64,000 nt of DNA from SZUA-430 sp040381215 (GCA_040381215.1 JBEIHO010000007.1:8792-72791); one strand, 5' to 3'; numbered from the stretch's first letter, positions 16,967 through 25,439 are shown. A program made the numbers and translations. The notes: a model not told the origin generated them from the sequence alone.

Positions 16967-18358
16967 ATGGAAATGCCATCGACGACGCAGATCGCAGACG
17001 CGCCGCGTGAATCCCCCCTGGCACAGCAACTGAAACTTGCCTTCAGCAATACGGCAAGCTCGGGCATCCGGTTGCGAACCCTGGTGTTCATCCGATCGCT
17101 CGGGATCATCGGGCAGATGGTTGCAGTCCTGATCGTCTTCTTCGGCCTGAAGTACCAGATGCCGATCGGACAATGCCTTGCGGTAATTGCCGTGGCCATC
17201 ACGTTCAACACCGCACTCCTGGCGTTCTATCCCGGCATTCACATCCTCAGCGAGCGCGACGCCGCCGCACATCTGGCTTTTGACATCTGCCAGTTGACGG
17301 CAATGCTGGCGCTGACGGGCGGCATAGAAAACCCGTTTGCCATTCTCTATCTGGCGCCCATCGTCATTGCGGCAAGCAACCTGCAACTCGGTGCAACCCT
17401 GTCACTGGCAATGCTCGCTTTCGGCAGCATCTCGTTCATATCGATCTTCCACTGGCCACTGCCCTGGGACCCTCAGGCCCCTCTCCTTCTGCCCTCCCTC
17501 TACGTAGCCGGCAACTGGATCTCGCTCAGCCTCGGCATAGGCTTCAGCCTTATCTATGCCTGGCGCACGGCCGATGAGGCGCGGCGCATGCAGGCAGCCC
17601 TCGCCGCAACGCAATCAGCGCTCTCGCGCGAACAGAGATTGTCGGACCTCGGCGCCCTCGCAGCCGCAGCAGCCCATGAACTGGGCACGCCGCTCGGAAC
17701 AATTGCCGTCGTCGCCCGCGAACTCGAGCGCGACATGGGTCCCACCGCGAAATGGACGGAAGATGTCAGGCTGCTGCGCAGCCAGGCCGAGCGGTGTCGC
17801 GAAATTCTCTCGCAGCTCTCGCAGCAGGATACCGACGAAGACAACATTGCCAAGCGCCTTCCCCTTGTGGCGCTGCTGGACGAGATCGCCGAGCCGCATC
17901 GCGGCTTTGGCATCGATATCACCGTCTCGACGACCACACCGGGTGCTCTCTCCGTCATCAGGTCACCTGAAGTGATCCATGGGCTCGGCAACCTCGTCGA
18001 GAATGCCGTCGACTTCGCGCAGACCACGGTCAGCATCGACACCACCTGGGACGACCAGACAGTGCAGATCCTGATCGTCGACGACGGATCCGGCTTTGAC
18101 CAGGAAATCCTGGCAAGGCTGGGAGAGCCCTATGTGACGTCGCGTGCGGGAACCGAAGCCAGCCGCCCCACCAACCTCAATGACACGGCGCACGCCGAGG
18201 GACACGCCGGGCTCGGCCTCGGCTTCTTCATCGCCAAGACGCTGCTCGAACGGATCGGCGCCAGGATGAAATTTGGTAACCAAGCCGGCGCCGGCGCACG
18301 CATTGAATTAATTATTCCACGGGAAAGCCTCGAGACCCGGACACGGAACAGGGCATGA
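16967..18358 (+). CDS. regB: Redox sensor histidine kinase RegB/PrrB/ActS
   Basis: A membrane histidine kinase of 463 residues that responds to the quinone pool and redox state and phosphorylates RegA. Six membrane helices span roughly residues 40-205. The quinone-binding motif GGIENPF is at 118-124. The H-box AHELGTPLGT has the phospho-acceptor His237. The redox cysteine is Cys277 in AERCREIL, 40 residues after the histidine, the same spacing as His225/Cys265 in Rhodobacter capsulatus RegB. The ATPase domain ends with LGLGFFIAKTLLERIGA. The start at ATG 16967 is 9 bases after the ankyrin gene; an in-frame ATG at 16913 lies inside that gene. Confidence 0.94.
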   Translation: MEMPSTTQIADAPRESPLAQQLKLAFSNTASSGIRLRTLVFIRSLGIIGQMVAVLIVFFGLKYQMPIGQCLAVIAVAITFNTALLAFYPGIHILSERDAAAHLAFDICQLTAMLALTGGIENPFAILYLAPIVIAASNLQLGATLSLAMLAFGSISFISIFHWPLPWDPQAPLLLPSLYVAGNWISLSLGIGFSLIYAWRTADEARRMQAALAATQSALSREQRLSDLGALAAAAAHELGTPLGTIAVVARELERDMGPTAKWTEDVRLLRSQAERCREILSQLSQQDTDEDNIAKRLPLVALLDEIAEPHRGFGIDITVSTTTPGALSVIRSPEVIHGLGNLVENAVDFAQTTVSIDTTWDDQTVQILIVDDGSGFDQEILARLGEPYVTSRAGTEASRPTNLNDTAHAEGHAGLGLGFFIAKTLLERIGARMKFGNQAGAGARIELIIPRESLETRTRNRA

Positions 18359-18439
18359 TCGCTGACACAACGCTGGCATATCCGCAGCGTCAGACTTATA
18401 TTCTGCCCATTGAACACATTGATCAGGAGGGATCTTCCA

Positions 18440-18991
18440 GTGGCACTTTCCGCTGAGGGCCTGCCCGACAAGACACTCTTGCTCGTCGATGACGATGCAC
18501 CCTTCAGGCAGCGCCTCGCCCGCGCCATGGAAGCACGCGGCTTTGTCGTGACGGCAGCCGAGACCGCCGAGGAGGCCATCGCCATCTCGCGTCGGACCCC
18601 GCCCGCCTTCGCCGTCGTCGACCTGCGCCTCGGTCAGAATGGCAACGGGCTCGACGTCGTCGAGGTGTTGCACCAGACGCGGCCCGACGCCCGGGTCGTC
18701 ATGCTGACGGGCTATGGCAACATTGCCACCGCCGTCGCCGCCGTGAAGCATGGCGCCGTTGACTATCTCTCCAAGCCCGCGGATGCCGATGACGTGGCTG
18801 CCGCGCTGCTCGCGCTGCCGCGGACAAAACCTGCGCCGCCCGAAAACCCGATGTCTGCCGATCGCGTTCGCTGGGAACACATCCAGCGCGTCTACGAGCT
18901 CTGCGGCCAGAACGTGTCCGAGACCGCGCGACGCCTGGCTATGCATCGTCGCACGCTGCAACGCATACTGGCCAAGCGCTCACCGAAATAA
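18440..18991 (+). CDS. regA: Redox response regulator RegA/PrrA/ActR
   Basis: A two-domain response regulator of 183 residues. The receiver domain has VDDDAPFRQRLARAM, the phospho-acceptor Asp61 in VVDLRLG, and the Lys of SKPAD. The Fis-type helix-turn-helix at the C-terminus (VRWEHIQRVYELC...NVSETARRL.MHRRTLQRILAKR) is almost invariant in this family. The start at GTG 18440 is chosen because AGGAGG sits at 18425-18430. Rhodobacter regA is accompanied by senC; here no senC lies between regB and regA. It controls respiration, carbon and nitrogen fixation genes in relatives. Confidence 0.95.
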   Translation: MALSAEGLPDKTLLLVDDDAPFRQRLARAMEARGFVVTAAETAEEAIAISRRTPPAFAVVDLRLGQNGNGLDVVEVLHQTRPDARVVMLTGYGNIATAVAAVKHGAVDYLSKPADADDVAAALLALPRTKPAPPENPMSADRVRWEHIQRVYELCGQNVSETARRLAMHRRTLQRILAKRSPK

Positions 18992-19459
18992 TCAGACCTC
19001 TGAAGCCATCGTGCCAAGCCGGGTGAAGCGCTCGGCGGCACAGCGTGCAAACCGGATGAGCGTCGCCTTGCGGCGCGCGGCCGGAACCTGCAGCACCTGC
19101 GATGGCCTGATGATCGCACCCCCGAACCGGTCAGCAACGATCAACCCGTGCTCGGCCGGAAGATGCGCCTCGGGAAATCCCTCGGGAACAGCGAAGAAAT
19201 ACTGGTCGCAGAAATCCAGATACTCGGGCCATTTGCGGTCGCCCCGCAGGTCCTCGACACTGACCTTGATTTCAACGCCCACCAGCGCCCCGTCGGCCCC
19301 GACGGCCGCCACATCCAGCCGTCGCCCGCTCGACAGGACGAATTCGCTCAGCGGCGAATAGCCAAGGTCGAGCATCAATCGGCTTACGCCGCGCGCAACA
19401 TCGCCGCTCGATCCATAGGTGCGATAACTTCCTGCCATCGGCGCATCATATCCCGCCAA
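18992..19459 (-). CDS. mmcB: MmcB family DNA repair protein
   Basis: A 155-residue protein of the MmcB/DUF833-like family, a restriction-endonuclease-like fold. The core GRRLDVAAVGADG...GVEIKVSVEDLRGDRKWPEYLDFCDQYFFAVP shows the D-(x)n-E-x-K nuclease pattern (D in RRLDV, E-I-K in VEIKVS). In Caulobacter the homologue is damage-inducible and counters mitomycin C lesions. The stop abuts that of convergent regA with no gap. No LexA box is evident to me upstream. Confidence 0.85.
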   Translation of the reverse strand: MAGYDAPMAGSYRTYGSSGDVARGVSRLMLDLGYSPLSEFVLSSGRRLDVAAVGADGALVGVEIKVSVEDLRGDRKWPEYLDFCDQYFFAVPEGFPEAHLPAEHGLIVADRFGGAIIRPSQVLQVPAARRKATLIRFARCAAERFTRLGTMASEV

Positions 19460-19461
19460 AG

Positions 19462-19492
19462 AAAAAGGGGCAGCCCCGGCAGGACCGCCCCT
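19462..19492 (-). terminator. Intrinsic terminator of the di-iron protein gene
   Basis: Read on the minus strand, GGGGC-GGTCC, a 5-base loop and GGGCT-GCCCC form a 10-bp stem (with two G-T pairs) followed by TTTTTC. It lies between the stop of the ferritin-like gene and the start of mmcB, so the two are separate transcripts. Confidence 0.75.
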
Positions 19493-19515
19493 CGAATTCA
19501 GTATGCCTGGAGTGA

Positions 19516-20637
19516 TTACTCGGCCGCCAGAAGCGGAGAGCGCGACGGCTTGCCGCCGAAATTGACCGCCTGCAGGTAGCGGATCCCCTCTTCGGCGATG
19601 TCATCGCCGACCATGCGATCACCTTCAGCCTTCAACTCGTCCATGTTCACATACATGGCATAGAAGGGCTTCGTGCGATCCGTGATGATCCCGGCCTTGA
19701 GCAGCGTCTTGATGAGGACGCGGAAGATGTCGGTCGACTCCCTCATGCGCTCCTTGCGCTCGGCATCCGTGATGGCTTCCATCAGGGCCTGCTGCGCATC
19801 CTGCCAATCGATGCCGATCATGGCATAGACCGACTTCATCTGCTCGGGGTTGATGAGGTTGAACAGCAAAGTCTGGAAGCAGCTGGCCGCCCAATCCTCG
19901 ACGATGTTCTGCTCTTCAGTCGTCAGCTTGGGGATCGTGCGATCCGCCCAGATCTTGCCGAACTTGTGATGGAAAGCCTCATCCGTCATGACAAGCTGCG
20001 TCAGCCGGACGAGAAGAGGATCACGCGAGCGCGTGTAGAGCGTAGCGAACGCGCCCATCGCAAGACCCTCCACCAGCATCTGCATGCCGACGATCTTCTT
20101 GTAGACCTCCGGCGCAAGCACCAGCTCCGTCAGCAGGTTGCCGAGCGTCGGTCCGACCGGAAGCGGCTTGCCCCAGCGGGCCTGGATATAACGCGCAAAT
20201 CCCGTGACGTGACGCGCTTCCTCGCGCGCCTGGTTCGCTGCGTATTCCTGCGCACCGGGATCCTTCAGGATATGGCAGAGCGATGCGGACAGCGACAGCG
20301 CGCCCTGCTCGCCATGCAGGATCGACGACAGGATCCAGCGTGCGGACTCATTGGCGAACTTCACCCGGTCCCGACCCGAGATCTTGTCGCCAAGCTTGGT
20401 CTGGAAGATCGGGAAGAACTCGTCGGGAAGGATCGCCTCGTTCTCGAGGTCGAACGGCTCGCTGAAGTCGATGTACTTCTTGTCGAGCGGATCCCAGAAA
20501 TGGTCGTGCGTGGCCGAGATGATCTTGTCGAACGCCGTCGAGCGGGCGTTGTACCGGTCGGCGTTCATCATCGCCGGAAAATCCGTCGGGTCCAGCGCGT
20601 CGTAGGCGTTGTCTTTGGTGATCTGGGTGATGGTCAT
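19516..20637 (-). CDS. Ferritin-like di-iron protein, probable oxygenase
   Basis: A 373-residue protein with all six ligands of a carboxylate-bridged di-iron site of the R2/bacterial monooxygenase order: Glu110, Glu140 and His143 (EEARH), Glu190, Glu220 and His223 (DEAFHH). Helices between are well spaced for a four-helix bundle. This resembles AurF-type N-oxygenases and uncharacterised ferritin-like proteins; I cannot name a substrate. No signal peptide, so cytosolic. The start at ATG 20637 is preferred (GAGG upstream), because the 14 residues before it fall in the promoter region. A strong operator pair lies 47-83 bases upstream, and the RND exporter is divergent. Confidence 0.8.
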   Translation of the reverse strand: MTITQITKDNAYDALDPTDFPAMMNADRYNARSTAFDKIISATHDHFWDPLDKKYIDFSEPFDLENEAILPDEFFPIFQTKLGDKISGRDRVKFANESARWILSSILHGEQGALSLSASLCHILKDPGAQEYAANQAREEARHVTGFARYIQARWGKPLPVGPTLGNLLTELVLAPEVYKKIVGMQMLVEGLAMGAFATLYTRSRDPLLVRLTQLVMTDEAFHHKFGKIWADRTIPKLTTEEQNIVEDWAASCFQTLLFNLINPEQMKSVYAMIGIDWQDAQQALMEAITDAERKERMRESTDIFRVLIKTLLKAGIITDRTKPFYAMYVNMDELKAEGDRMVGDDIAEEGIRYLQAVNFGGKPSRSPLLAAE

Positions 20638-20683
20638 GGTCCTGGCCTCATCCTTTGAAAGAAGGCGATAAAGAAGCAATTTA

Positions 20684-20697
20684 TGACGCGGGCGTCA
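20684..20697. promoter_or_regulatory. Palindromic operator 1
   Basis: TGACGCGGGCGTCA, a perfect 14-bp palindrome apart from the central GG. With the copy at 20707-20720 it makes a pair, centre to centre 23 bp. The form TGACGC-NN-GCGTCA is typical of TetR-family operators. It lies 47 bases upstream of the di-iron gene start and overlaps a TTGACG hexamer on the minus strand. Confidence 0.7.
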
Positions 20698-20706
20698 ACT
20701 TTAAAG

Positions 20707-20720
20707 TGACGCAAGCGTCA
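20707..20720. promoter_or_regulatory. Palindromic operator 2
   Basis: TGACGCAAGCGTCA, the same 12 defining bases as operator 1 and different only in the two central bases. It is flanked by AAA on the left and TTTT on the right, which extends its symmetry. It probably binds a dimeric repressor shared with operator 1. Confidence 0.7.
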
Positions 20721-21130
20721 TTTTTATTATCACGCACGCAAGTTAGAACCGCCTTAATCCGCACCATGGTATGCTTAACACAACCTATGATTGAATTTCG
20801 GAGCACGACTGAGGCACCCACCCCACACACCACCCCGGATTGGCAAAAATCCAAGCAAATAGTTCGCCCGGCATATTCGCTGTGTTAGACTATTACAAAA
20901 TGGATCGGATCGTCTGCTTAGGCAGGCACCGGCCACCGGATCGGTTTCAAGTGGGGAAACTGTCCGTTCCGGCTCGGTCGGAAGGGGAATGGGGGCGTCA
21001 TCAACGGGGGCGAATTGCGCCTGCGGTGATCGATGATCCCTCGAGCCTCTCTGATACCGAAAGCAATGATGGGGACTGCAACGGCGTCATGCCTTGGACG
21101 CCAGCGACGACTGGGGAGTGAGCGAGTTCG
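20721..21130. other. Intergenic region before the RND gene
   Basis: About 410 bases without a credible gene. The left part is AT-richer than the flanks and contains the operators at its edge; the right part (20910-21130) is GC-rich. I see no operator copy near the RND start. The small frames crossing it lack family character. A promoter for the exporter is expected, but no hexamer pair stands out. Confidence 0.4.
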
Positions 21131-23872
21131 ATGATTACTTTTCTTGAGACAATCTTTTTCCGTGGACGCGTGCTGCTGCTCGCCTCGCTGGCACTGCTGA
21201 CCGTCGTTCTCGGACTGGAAGCAACCAAGCTCCGCATGGACGCAGGCTTCTACAAGGGCATGCCGACCAACCACCCCTATATCGAGACGTTCCTCGAATA
21301 TCAGGATCGGTTGTTCGGCGCCAATCGCGTCATCATCGTGCTGCGCAACACCAAGGGCGACATCTGGAACCCTGAATTCCTCAAGACCCTGAACGACGCG
21401 ACGCAGGACATCTTCTATCTGCCGGGTGTCGATCGCAGGACCGTAACCAGCCTCTGGACCCCGAACACCCGCATTCTTGAAATCACGGAAGACGGCATCA
21501 ACGCCCGCGACGTGATCCCGGGCACGATCACGCCCGAGGAAATGCAAGGCGCCGCGATCAAGCAGCTTCGCAACGACGTGCTGAAGGGCAACCTCGTCGG
21601 CCGCCTGGTGTCGAATGACTTCACGGCCTCGATGATCGTCACCGAACTGCTCGAGTTCGATCCCGCGACCCAGAAGCGCCTTGATTATATTGCTCTCGGC
21701 GAAGAGCTCGAGGACAAGATCCGCGCCAAGTTCGAGAAGGACGGCATCCAGGTCCACATCATCGGCTTCGCCAAGAGCATTTCCGACATCGCCAAGGGCG
21801 GCCTTGAAGAAGCACCGAAATTCTTCGCGATCGCATTCCTGCTGACGGTCATCTCGCTGTGGCTCTACTGCCGCGACTGGAAGCTGACCTGGCTCACCGT
21901 CTTCTGCTCGGCAACGTCGGTCGTCTGGCAATTCGGCCTGATCACCCTTTTGGGCTTCGGCCTCGACCCGCTGGCCATCCTGGTGCCGTTCCTGGTGTTC
22001 GCCATCGGCACCAGTCACGGCGTGCAGCAGCTGAACATGATAACGGCCGAGCTCGCGCACGGCTCGAACCCCGAGCGCGCCGGCCGGTCGAGCTTCCGTG
22101 GCCTGCTCATTCCGGGCACCATCTCGATCCTGACCGACGCCGTCGGCTTCGCAGCCCTCTACATCGTGCCGATCCCGCAGATCCAGGAGCTCGCCATCAC
22201 GGCCGCCGTCGGTACGATCCTGAAGATCGTCACCAACCTGATCATGCTGCCGGTCATGGTGACCTACTTCACCTTCCCCGCGAACTACCGCGAGAAGGTG
22301 ACACGCGCACGCGATCGCCGTTTGCGCGCCATGAAGTGGATGGCCATCTTCGGCAAGCCCGCCGTGGCGTTCCCGGTGTCGGCAATTTTCTTCATTGCCT
22401 TCTGTTTCGCAGTCTACAAGAGCAACGAGCGTCACATCGGCGACCTGCACGCAGGCTCGCCTGAACTGCGCCCGGACTCGCGCTACAACGTCGATGCGAG
22501 GATGATCTCGGACAAGTTCTCGCTTGGCCTGGACCTCTTCACAGTCATCGTCGAGACGCCGCCTGAATCCTGTGTGGACTACGATTCCATGGTCTACATG
22601 AACGAATTCAGCTGGTACATGCGCAACGTCGAAGGCGTACGCGACGTGCAGAGCGCCGCCTTCACGGCAAAATCGATTGCCGCCGGCTGGAACGAGGGCA
22701 ACCTGAAATGGCGCGCCCTGCCCCATGACCGCTCGGCGCTCGTCCAGGCGACAGGGCCGATCGGCTCGAACTCGGGCCTGCTGGACACCAACTGTACCAT
22801 CATGCCGCTGCAGATCTTCCTCGAAGACGGCAAGGCTACGACCATCAAGAAGGTCGTTGCCGCCGTGAACGCGTGGACAGAGGCGCGGGGCTTCAAGCCG
22901 GTTCTCTCAGCCGGCCGCTCCAACGGCACCCGGGTCATGCCGCCCCAGTTCCTGCCCGACGGCAAGCCGATCCGCGACGAGCAGAGCCCGACCACCAGCT
23001 GGACGCTGAGCCGCGACCAGGCTGACGGCCTGGTCTACACGGCACCGGCGCTGGCCAAGGACCAGCCGCAAACCTGGACGGTCAAGGGCTTCATGAAGCC
23101 CCCGGCCGACAAGATCGAGATGCTCGGCCTCGTGGGCGAGCCCGTAAAGGGCGCCGAGGGGACCCTGCAGGTAACCCCCGGCAAGGACGGTACCGCCAAG
23201 GTTGACCTGGCCGCATTGATTGCCAAGCCGGAATTCGCCAACGCGGAACTCTTCCTGATCGAAGGCGTGCCGGACTCCTTCTCGATACGCATGGCCTCGG
23301 GCAATTCCGGCGTCACGGCTGCCGTGAACGAGACCGTGCACGAGTACGAACTGCCTTCAGTCCTCATCGTCTACGCGATCGTGATCTTCCTGACCTACAT
23401 CACGTACTGGGACATACGGGCCGCGATCGGCTGCTTGATGCCGCTGACCTACGCCACCTTCTTCGGCTACTGGTTCATGCTTGAACTGGAAATCGGCCTG
23501 AAGGTGTCGACGCTGCCCGTCATCGTTCTGGTGGTGGGACTTGGCATCGACTACGCCTACTACATCTACAATCGCCTCCAGTACCACCTGTCCCGCGGAC
23601 AGAACATCACGGAGTCCTACGCCGAGACGGTTCTCGAGACCGGCAACGGCGTGTTCTACACGGCCTTGAACTTCGCCATCGGCGTCTCGACCTGGTCGTT
23701 CTCGCCGCTGAAGTTCCAGGCCGACATGGGGCTGCTGATGACCTTCATGTTCTTGGTCAACATGGTGATGGCGCTGACCGCCCTTCCGGGCCTCGCCGTG
23801 GTCATCGATACGCTCTTCCCGCGAAAGAAACTGCCCTACGCGGGACCGGAACCGGGGGGACACTGGCAATAA
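21131..23872 (+). CDS. RND/MMPL family exporter
   Basis: A 913-residue inner-membrane transporter of the RND superfamily. One N-terminal helix (about 13-29) is followed by a large periplasmic loop, five to six helices (about 225-415), a second large loop (about 430-740), and a second helix bundle (about 740-900). The proton-relay motif GLGIDYAYYIYNRL with Asp807 is present only in the second half. The matching place in the first half reads AIGTSHGVQQL without the aspartate, so the halves differ. Members of this branch move hydrophobic molecules such as lipids or hopanoids. No membrane-fusion or outer-membrane partner is adjacent, so the cargo is open. It is followed by a strong terminator. 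Confidence 0.88.
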   Translation: MITFLETIFFRGRVLLLASLALLTVVLGLEATKLRMDAGFYKGMPTNHPYIETFLEYQDRLFGANRVIIVLRNTKGDIWNPEFLKTLNDATQDIFYLPGVDRRTVTSLWTPNTRILEITEDGINARDVIPGTITPEEMQGAAIKQLRNDVLKGNLVGRLVSNDFTASMIVTELLEFDPATQKRLDYIALGEELEDKIRAKFEKDGIQVHIIGFAKSISDIAKGGLEEAPKFFAIAFLLTVISLWLYCRDWKLTWLTVFCSATSVVWQFGLITLLGFGLDPLAILVPFLVFAIGTSHGVQQLNMITAELAHGSNPERAGRSSFRGLLIPGTISILTDAVGFAALYIVPIPQIQELAITAAVGTILKIVTNLIMLPVMVTYFTFPANYREKVTRARDRRLRAMKWMAIFGKPAVAFPVSAIFFIAFCFAVYKSNERHIGDLHAGSPELRPDSRYNVDARMISDKFSLGLDLFTVIVETPPESCVDYDSMVYMNEFSWYMRNVEGVRDVQSAAFTAKSIAAGWNEGNLKWRALPHDRSALVQATGPIGSNSGLLDTNCTIMPLQIFLEDGKATTIKKVVAAVNAWTEARGFKPVLSAGRSNGTRVMPPQFLPDGKPIRDEQSPTTSWTLSRDQADGLVYTAPALAKDQPQTWTVKGFMKPPADKIEMLGLVGEPVKGAEGTLQVTPGKDGTAKVDLAALIAKPEFANAELFLIEGVPDSFSIRMASGNSGVTAAVNETVHEYELPSVLIVYAIVIFLTYITYWDIRAAIGCLMPLTYATFFGYWFMLELEIGLKVSTLPVIVLVVGLGIDYAYYIYNRLQYHLSRGQNITESYAETVLETGNGVFYTALNFAIGVSTWSFSPLKFQADMGLLMTFMFLVNMVMALTALPGLAVVIDTLFPRKKLPYAGPEPGGHWQ

Positions 23873-23910
23873 GCAGGTCTTCAAGGACCTCTTTCGCTTG
23901 AAACTGAAAC

Positions 23911-23940
23911 AGCACCCGCTTCCCACGAAGCGGGTGCTTT
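23911..23940 (+). terminator. Intrinsic terminator of the RND exporter gene
   Basis: AGCACCCGCTTC (23911-23922), loop CCAC, and GAAGCGGGTGCT (23927-23938) form a perfect 12-bp stem ending in a short T-run. It lies 38 bases after the stop codon, between the exporter gene and its remnant paralogue. Confidence 0.85.
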
Positions 23941-23964
23941 ATCATTGAAGGCCAACAAGCCGAC

Positions 23965-24178
23965 GACGTCTTCAAGCACCAGGACCGCCTCTTTGGCGCC
24001 AACCGGGTCATCCATTGTCCTCGACAACACCACGGGCGGGTCGCAATCAACGCCGATCTTCTTCGGCCGCGCCTTGATCCTGACGGCACCCCCGGGCATA
24101 GCCGTGGTGATCGACAAGCTCCTCCCGCGCAAGACGCGGCCCTACCCGGGTCCCGAGCCGGGCGGCCACTGGCACTGA
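23965..24178 (+). pseudogene. Collapsed paralogue of the RND exporter
   Basis: The left end translates to HQDRLFGANRVI, matching EYQDRLFGANRVI near residue 55-67 of the upstream exporter. A one-base insertion at about 24013 then shifts frame, after which VLDNTTGG matches VLRNTKGD. Right after this the frame jumps to LTAPPGIAVVIDKLLPRK...PGPEPGGHWH, matching the last 33 residues of the exporter (LTALPGLAVVIDTLFPRK...GPEPGGHWQ). About 800 codons between are missing. This is a tandem copy reduced by one large deletion and a frameshift. The similarity is clear but not identical, so the duplication is old. Confidence 0.88.
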
Positions 24179-24207
24179 CCACGCATCCCGCCTGAGGGAT
24201 GAATTAC

Positions 24208-24243
24208 GAGGACCGGAACACGACTGTTCCGGTCCTCTTTTTT
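24208..24243 (+). terminator. Intrinsic terminator after the exporter remnant
   Basis: GAGGACCGGAACA (24208-24220), loop CGAC, and TGTTCCGGTCCTC (24225-24237) form a perfect 13-bp stem followed by six T. It has outlasted the gene it once ended and now shields the TerB-like gene from readthrough. Confidence 0.88.
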
Positions 24244-24284
24244 ATGGCACACGCCTTGAAGGACACCTGCGAGGAACATCAGGG

Positions 24285-24743
24285 ATGCTCGACCGGATCA
24301 CGGCCTTTCTCGAGGCCCGCATGGAAAGCGGCGCCATCAACCCCGACCCCTTCGAGCGCGCCCATGTCGCCATCGCCGCGCTCCTGGTGGAAGCCTCGCG
24401 CATGGATGGCCACTACGATGCCTTCGAGCAGGGAACGGTGGTTCGCATCATCCGCGAGACCCTCAATCTCCAGCCTGCGAAAGCACGGGAGCTTCTCGCC
24501 CTCGCCGAAACTCGCCAGGCCGAGACATGGCACGACTGGATTTTCTGCCAGGCCATAAGGCGCACCCACAACCTCGAGGAGCGCACCGCCATCATGGAGC
24601 GGCTATGGGAGATCGCCCTGTCCGACGGCCAGCTCCACCGCATGGAGGCGATGATGCTGGAGAGGATCGCACAGGAGCTCGACATCCCCCCGGACCGAGT
24701 GGAACGCATCCGCCTGGCGCATCAAGCCCCAGGCGAAACTTGA
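24285..24743 (+). CDS. TerB-family tellurite-resistance-like protein
   Basis: A 152-residue all-helical protein of the TerB fold. The first half HVAIAALLVEASRMDGHYDAFEQGTVVRII and the second WEIALSDGQLHRMEAMMLERIAQELDI are the two repeated units, each with an acidic D-G-x motif that binds metal in TerB proteins. The start is preceded by AGGAAC and AGGG. TerB-like single-domain proteins of this kind are common in alphaproteobacteria and their role is not settled. Convergent with the nitroreductase. Confidence 0.82.
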   Translation: MLDRITAFLEARMESGAINPDPFERAHVAIAALLVEASRMDGHYDAFEQGTVVRIIRETLNLQPAKARELLALAETRQAETWHDWIFCQAIRRTHNLEERTAIMERLWEIALSDGQLHRMEAMMLERIAQELDIPPDRVERIRLAHQAPGET

Positions 24744-24749
24744 GGCGTC

Positions 24750-25421
24750 TCAGACGCCCCGGAACGTTGCAAATTCCTCGAAAGGCGCACGCTCGGATCG
24801 CAAGCCGTTGATCGCGGCCTTCGGATCCGCGTGGCCAATGCCCATGCCGCAGAACAGCATCAACTCGGGCGGAATGGACAGGAATTCGCCGACAGTCTTG
24901 TGCCAGATCGCCCATGCCTCCTGCGGCGCGGTATGAAGCCCGTGCTCGCGCGCAAGCAGCATGATTGACTGGATGAACATGCCCAGGTCCGCCCACTGGC
25001 CCTGTTGCATCTGCCGATCAATGGCAAAAAACAGGGCACACGGCGCGCCGAAGAATTCGAAATTGCGGGCAAACTGCATCAGACGGCCCATCTTGTCGTC
25101 ACGCGTGACACCGATGGTCGCGTACATGTCTTCGCCGACCTTGAAGCGACGGGACTTGTAGGGCTCCTTCAGCTCGGGCGGATAGATGTGATACTCGGTC
25201 CCCTCGCCGCGCGGGGTCACCGCCATCTTCTCGCGGATGATCGACTTGAAGCGTACAAGCTCCGCACCGCCCACGACCCAGACATGCCACGGCTGCAGGT
25301 TTCCGCCCGATGGCGCCCGCTTTGCGACCTCGAGGATTTCACGCACCACGCGTCCCTCGACCGGCGTATCGAGAAACGCACGTACCGTCAGGCGCGTATC
25401 AATGGCTTCACTGACCTTCAT
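24750..25421 (-). CDS. Nitroreductase family protein
   Basis: A 223-residue FMN-dependent NAD(P)H oxidoreductase. The N-terminal RLTVRAFLDTPVEGRVVREIL and KRAPSGGNLQPWHVWVV form the flavin-binding RxSxRxF-like and APSGxNxQPW motifs. The C-terminal GMGIGHADPKAAINGLRSER is typical of the NfsA/NfnB-like group. It reduces nitroaromatics or quinones in known relatives. The gene starts 18 bases after the gyrB stop and is probably in the same transcript. Confidence 0.88.
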   Translation of the reverse strand: MKVSEAIDTRLTVRAFLDTPVEGRVVREILEVAKRAPSGGNLQPWHVWVVGGAELVRFKSIIREKMAVTPRGEGTEYHIYPPELKEPYKSRRFKVGEDMYATIGVTRDDKMGRLMQFARNFEFFGAPCALFFAIDRQMQQGQWADLGMFIQSIMLLAREHGLHTAPQEAWAIWHKTVGEFLSIPPELMLFCGMGIGHADPKAAINGLRSERAPFEEFATFRGV

Positions 25422-25439
25422 CGATGAATGCCCCCTGCT

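Noticed and set aside
20655..21121. Small plus-strand frames in the gap before the RND gene as hidden regulator genes
   Set aside because: They are short (77 and 93 codons), overlap each other, lack a helix-turn-helix and have no ribosome sites.
20918..22726. A 602-codon open frame on the minus strand across the RND gene
   Set aside because: It is antisense to a gene with clear family motifs, is rich in Asp/His/Arg/Gly as expected of GC-rich shadow frames, and has no recognisable domain.
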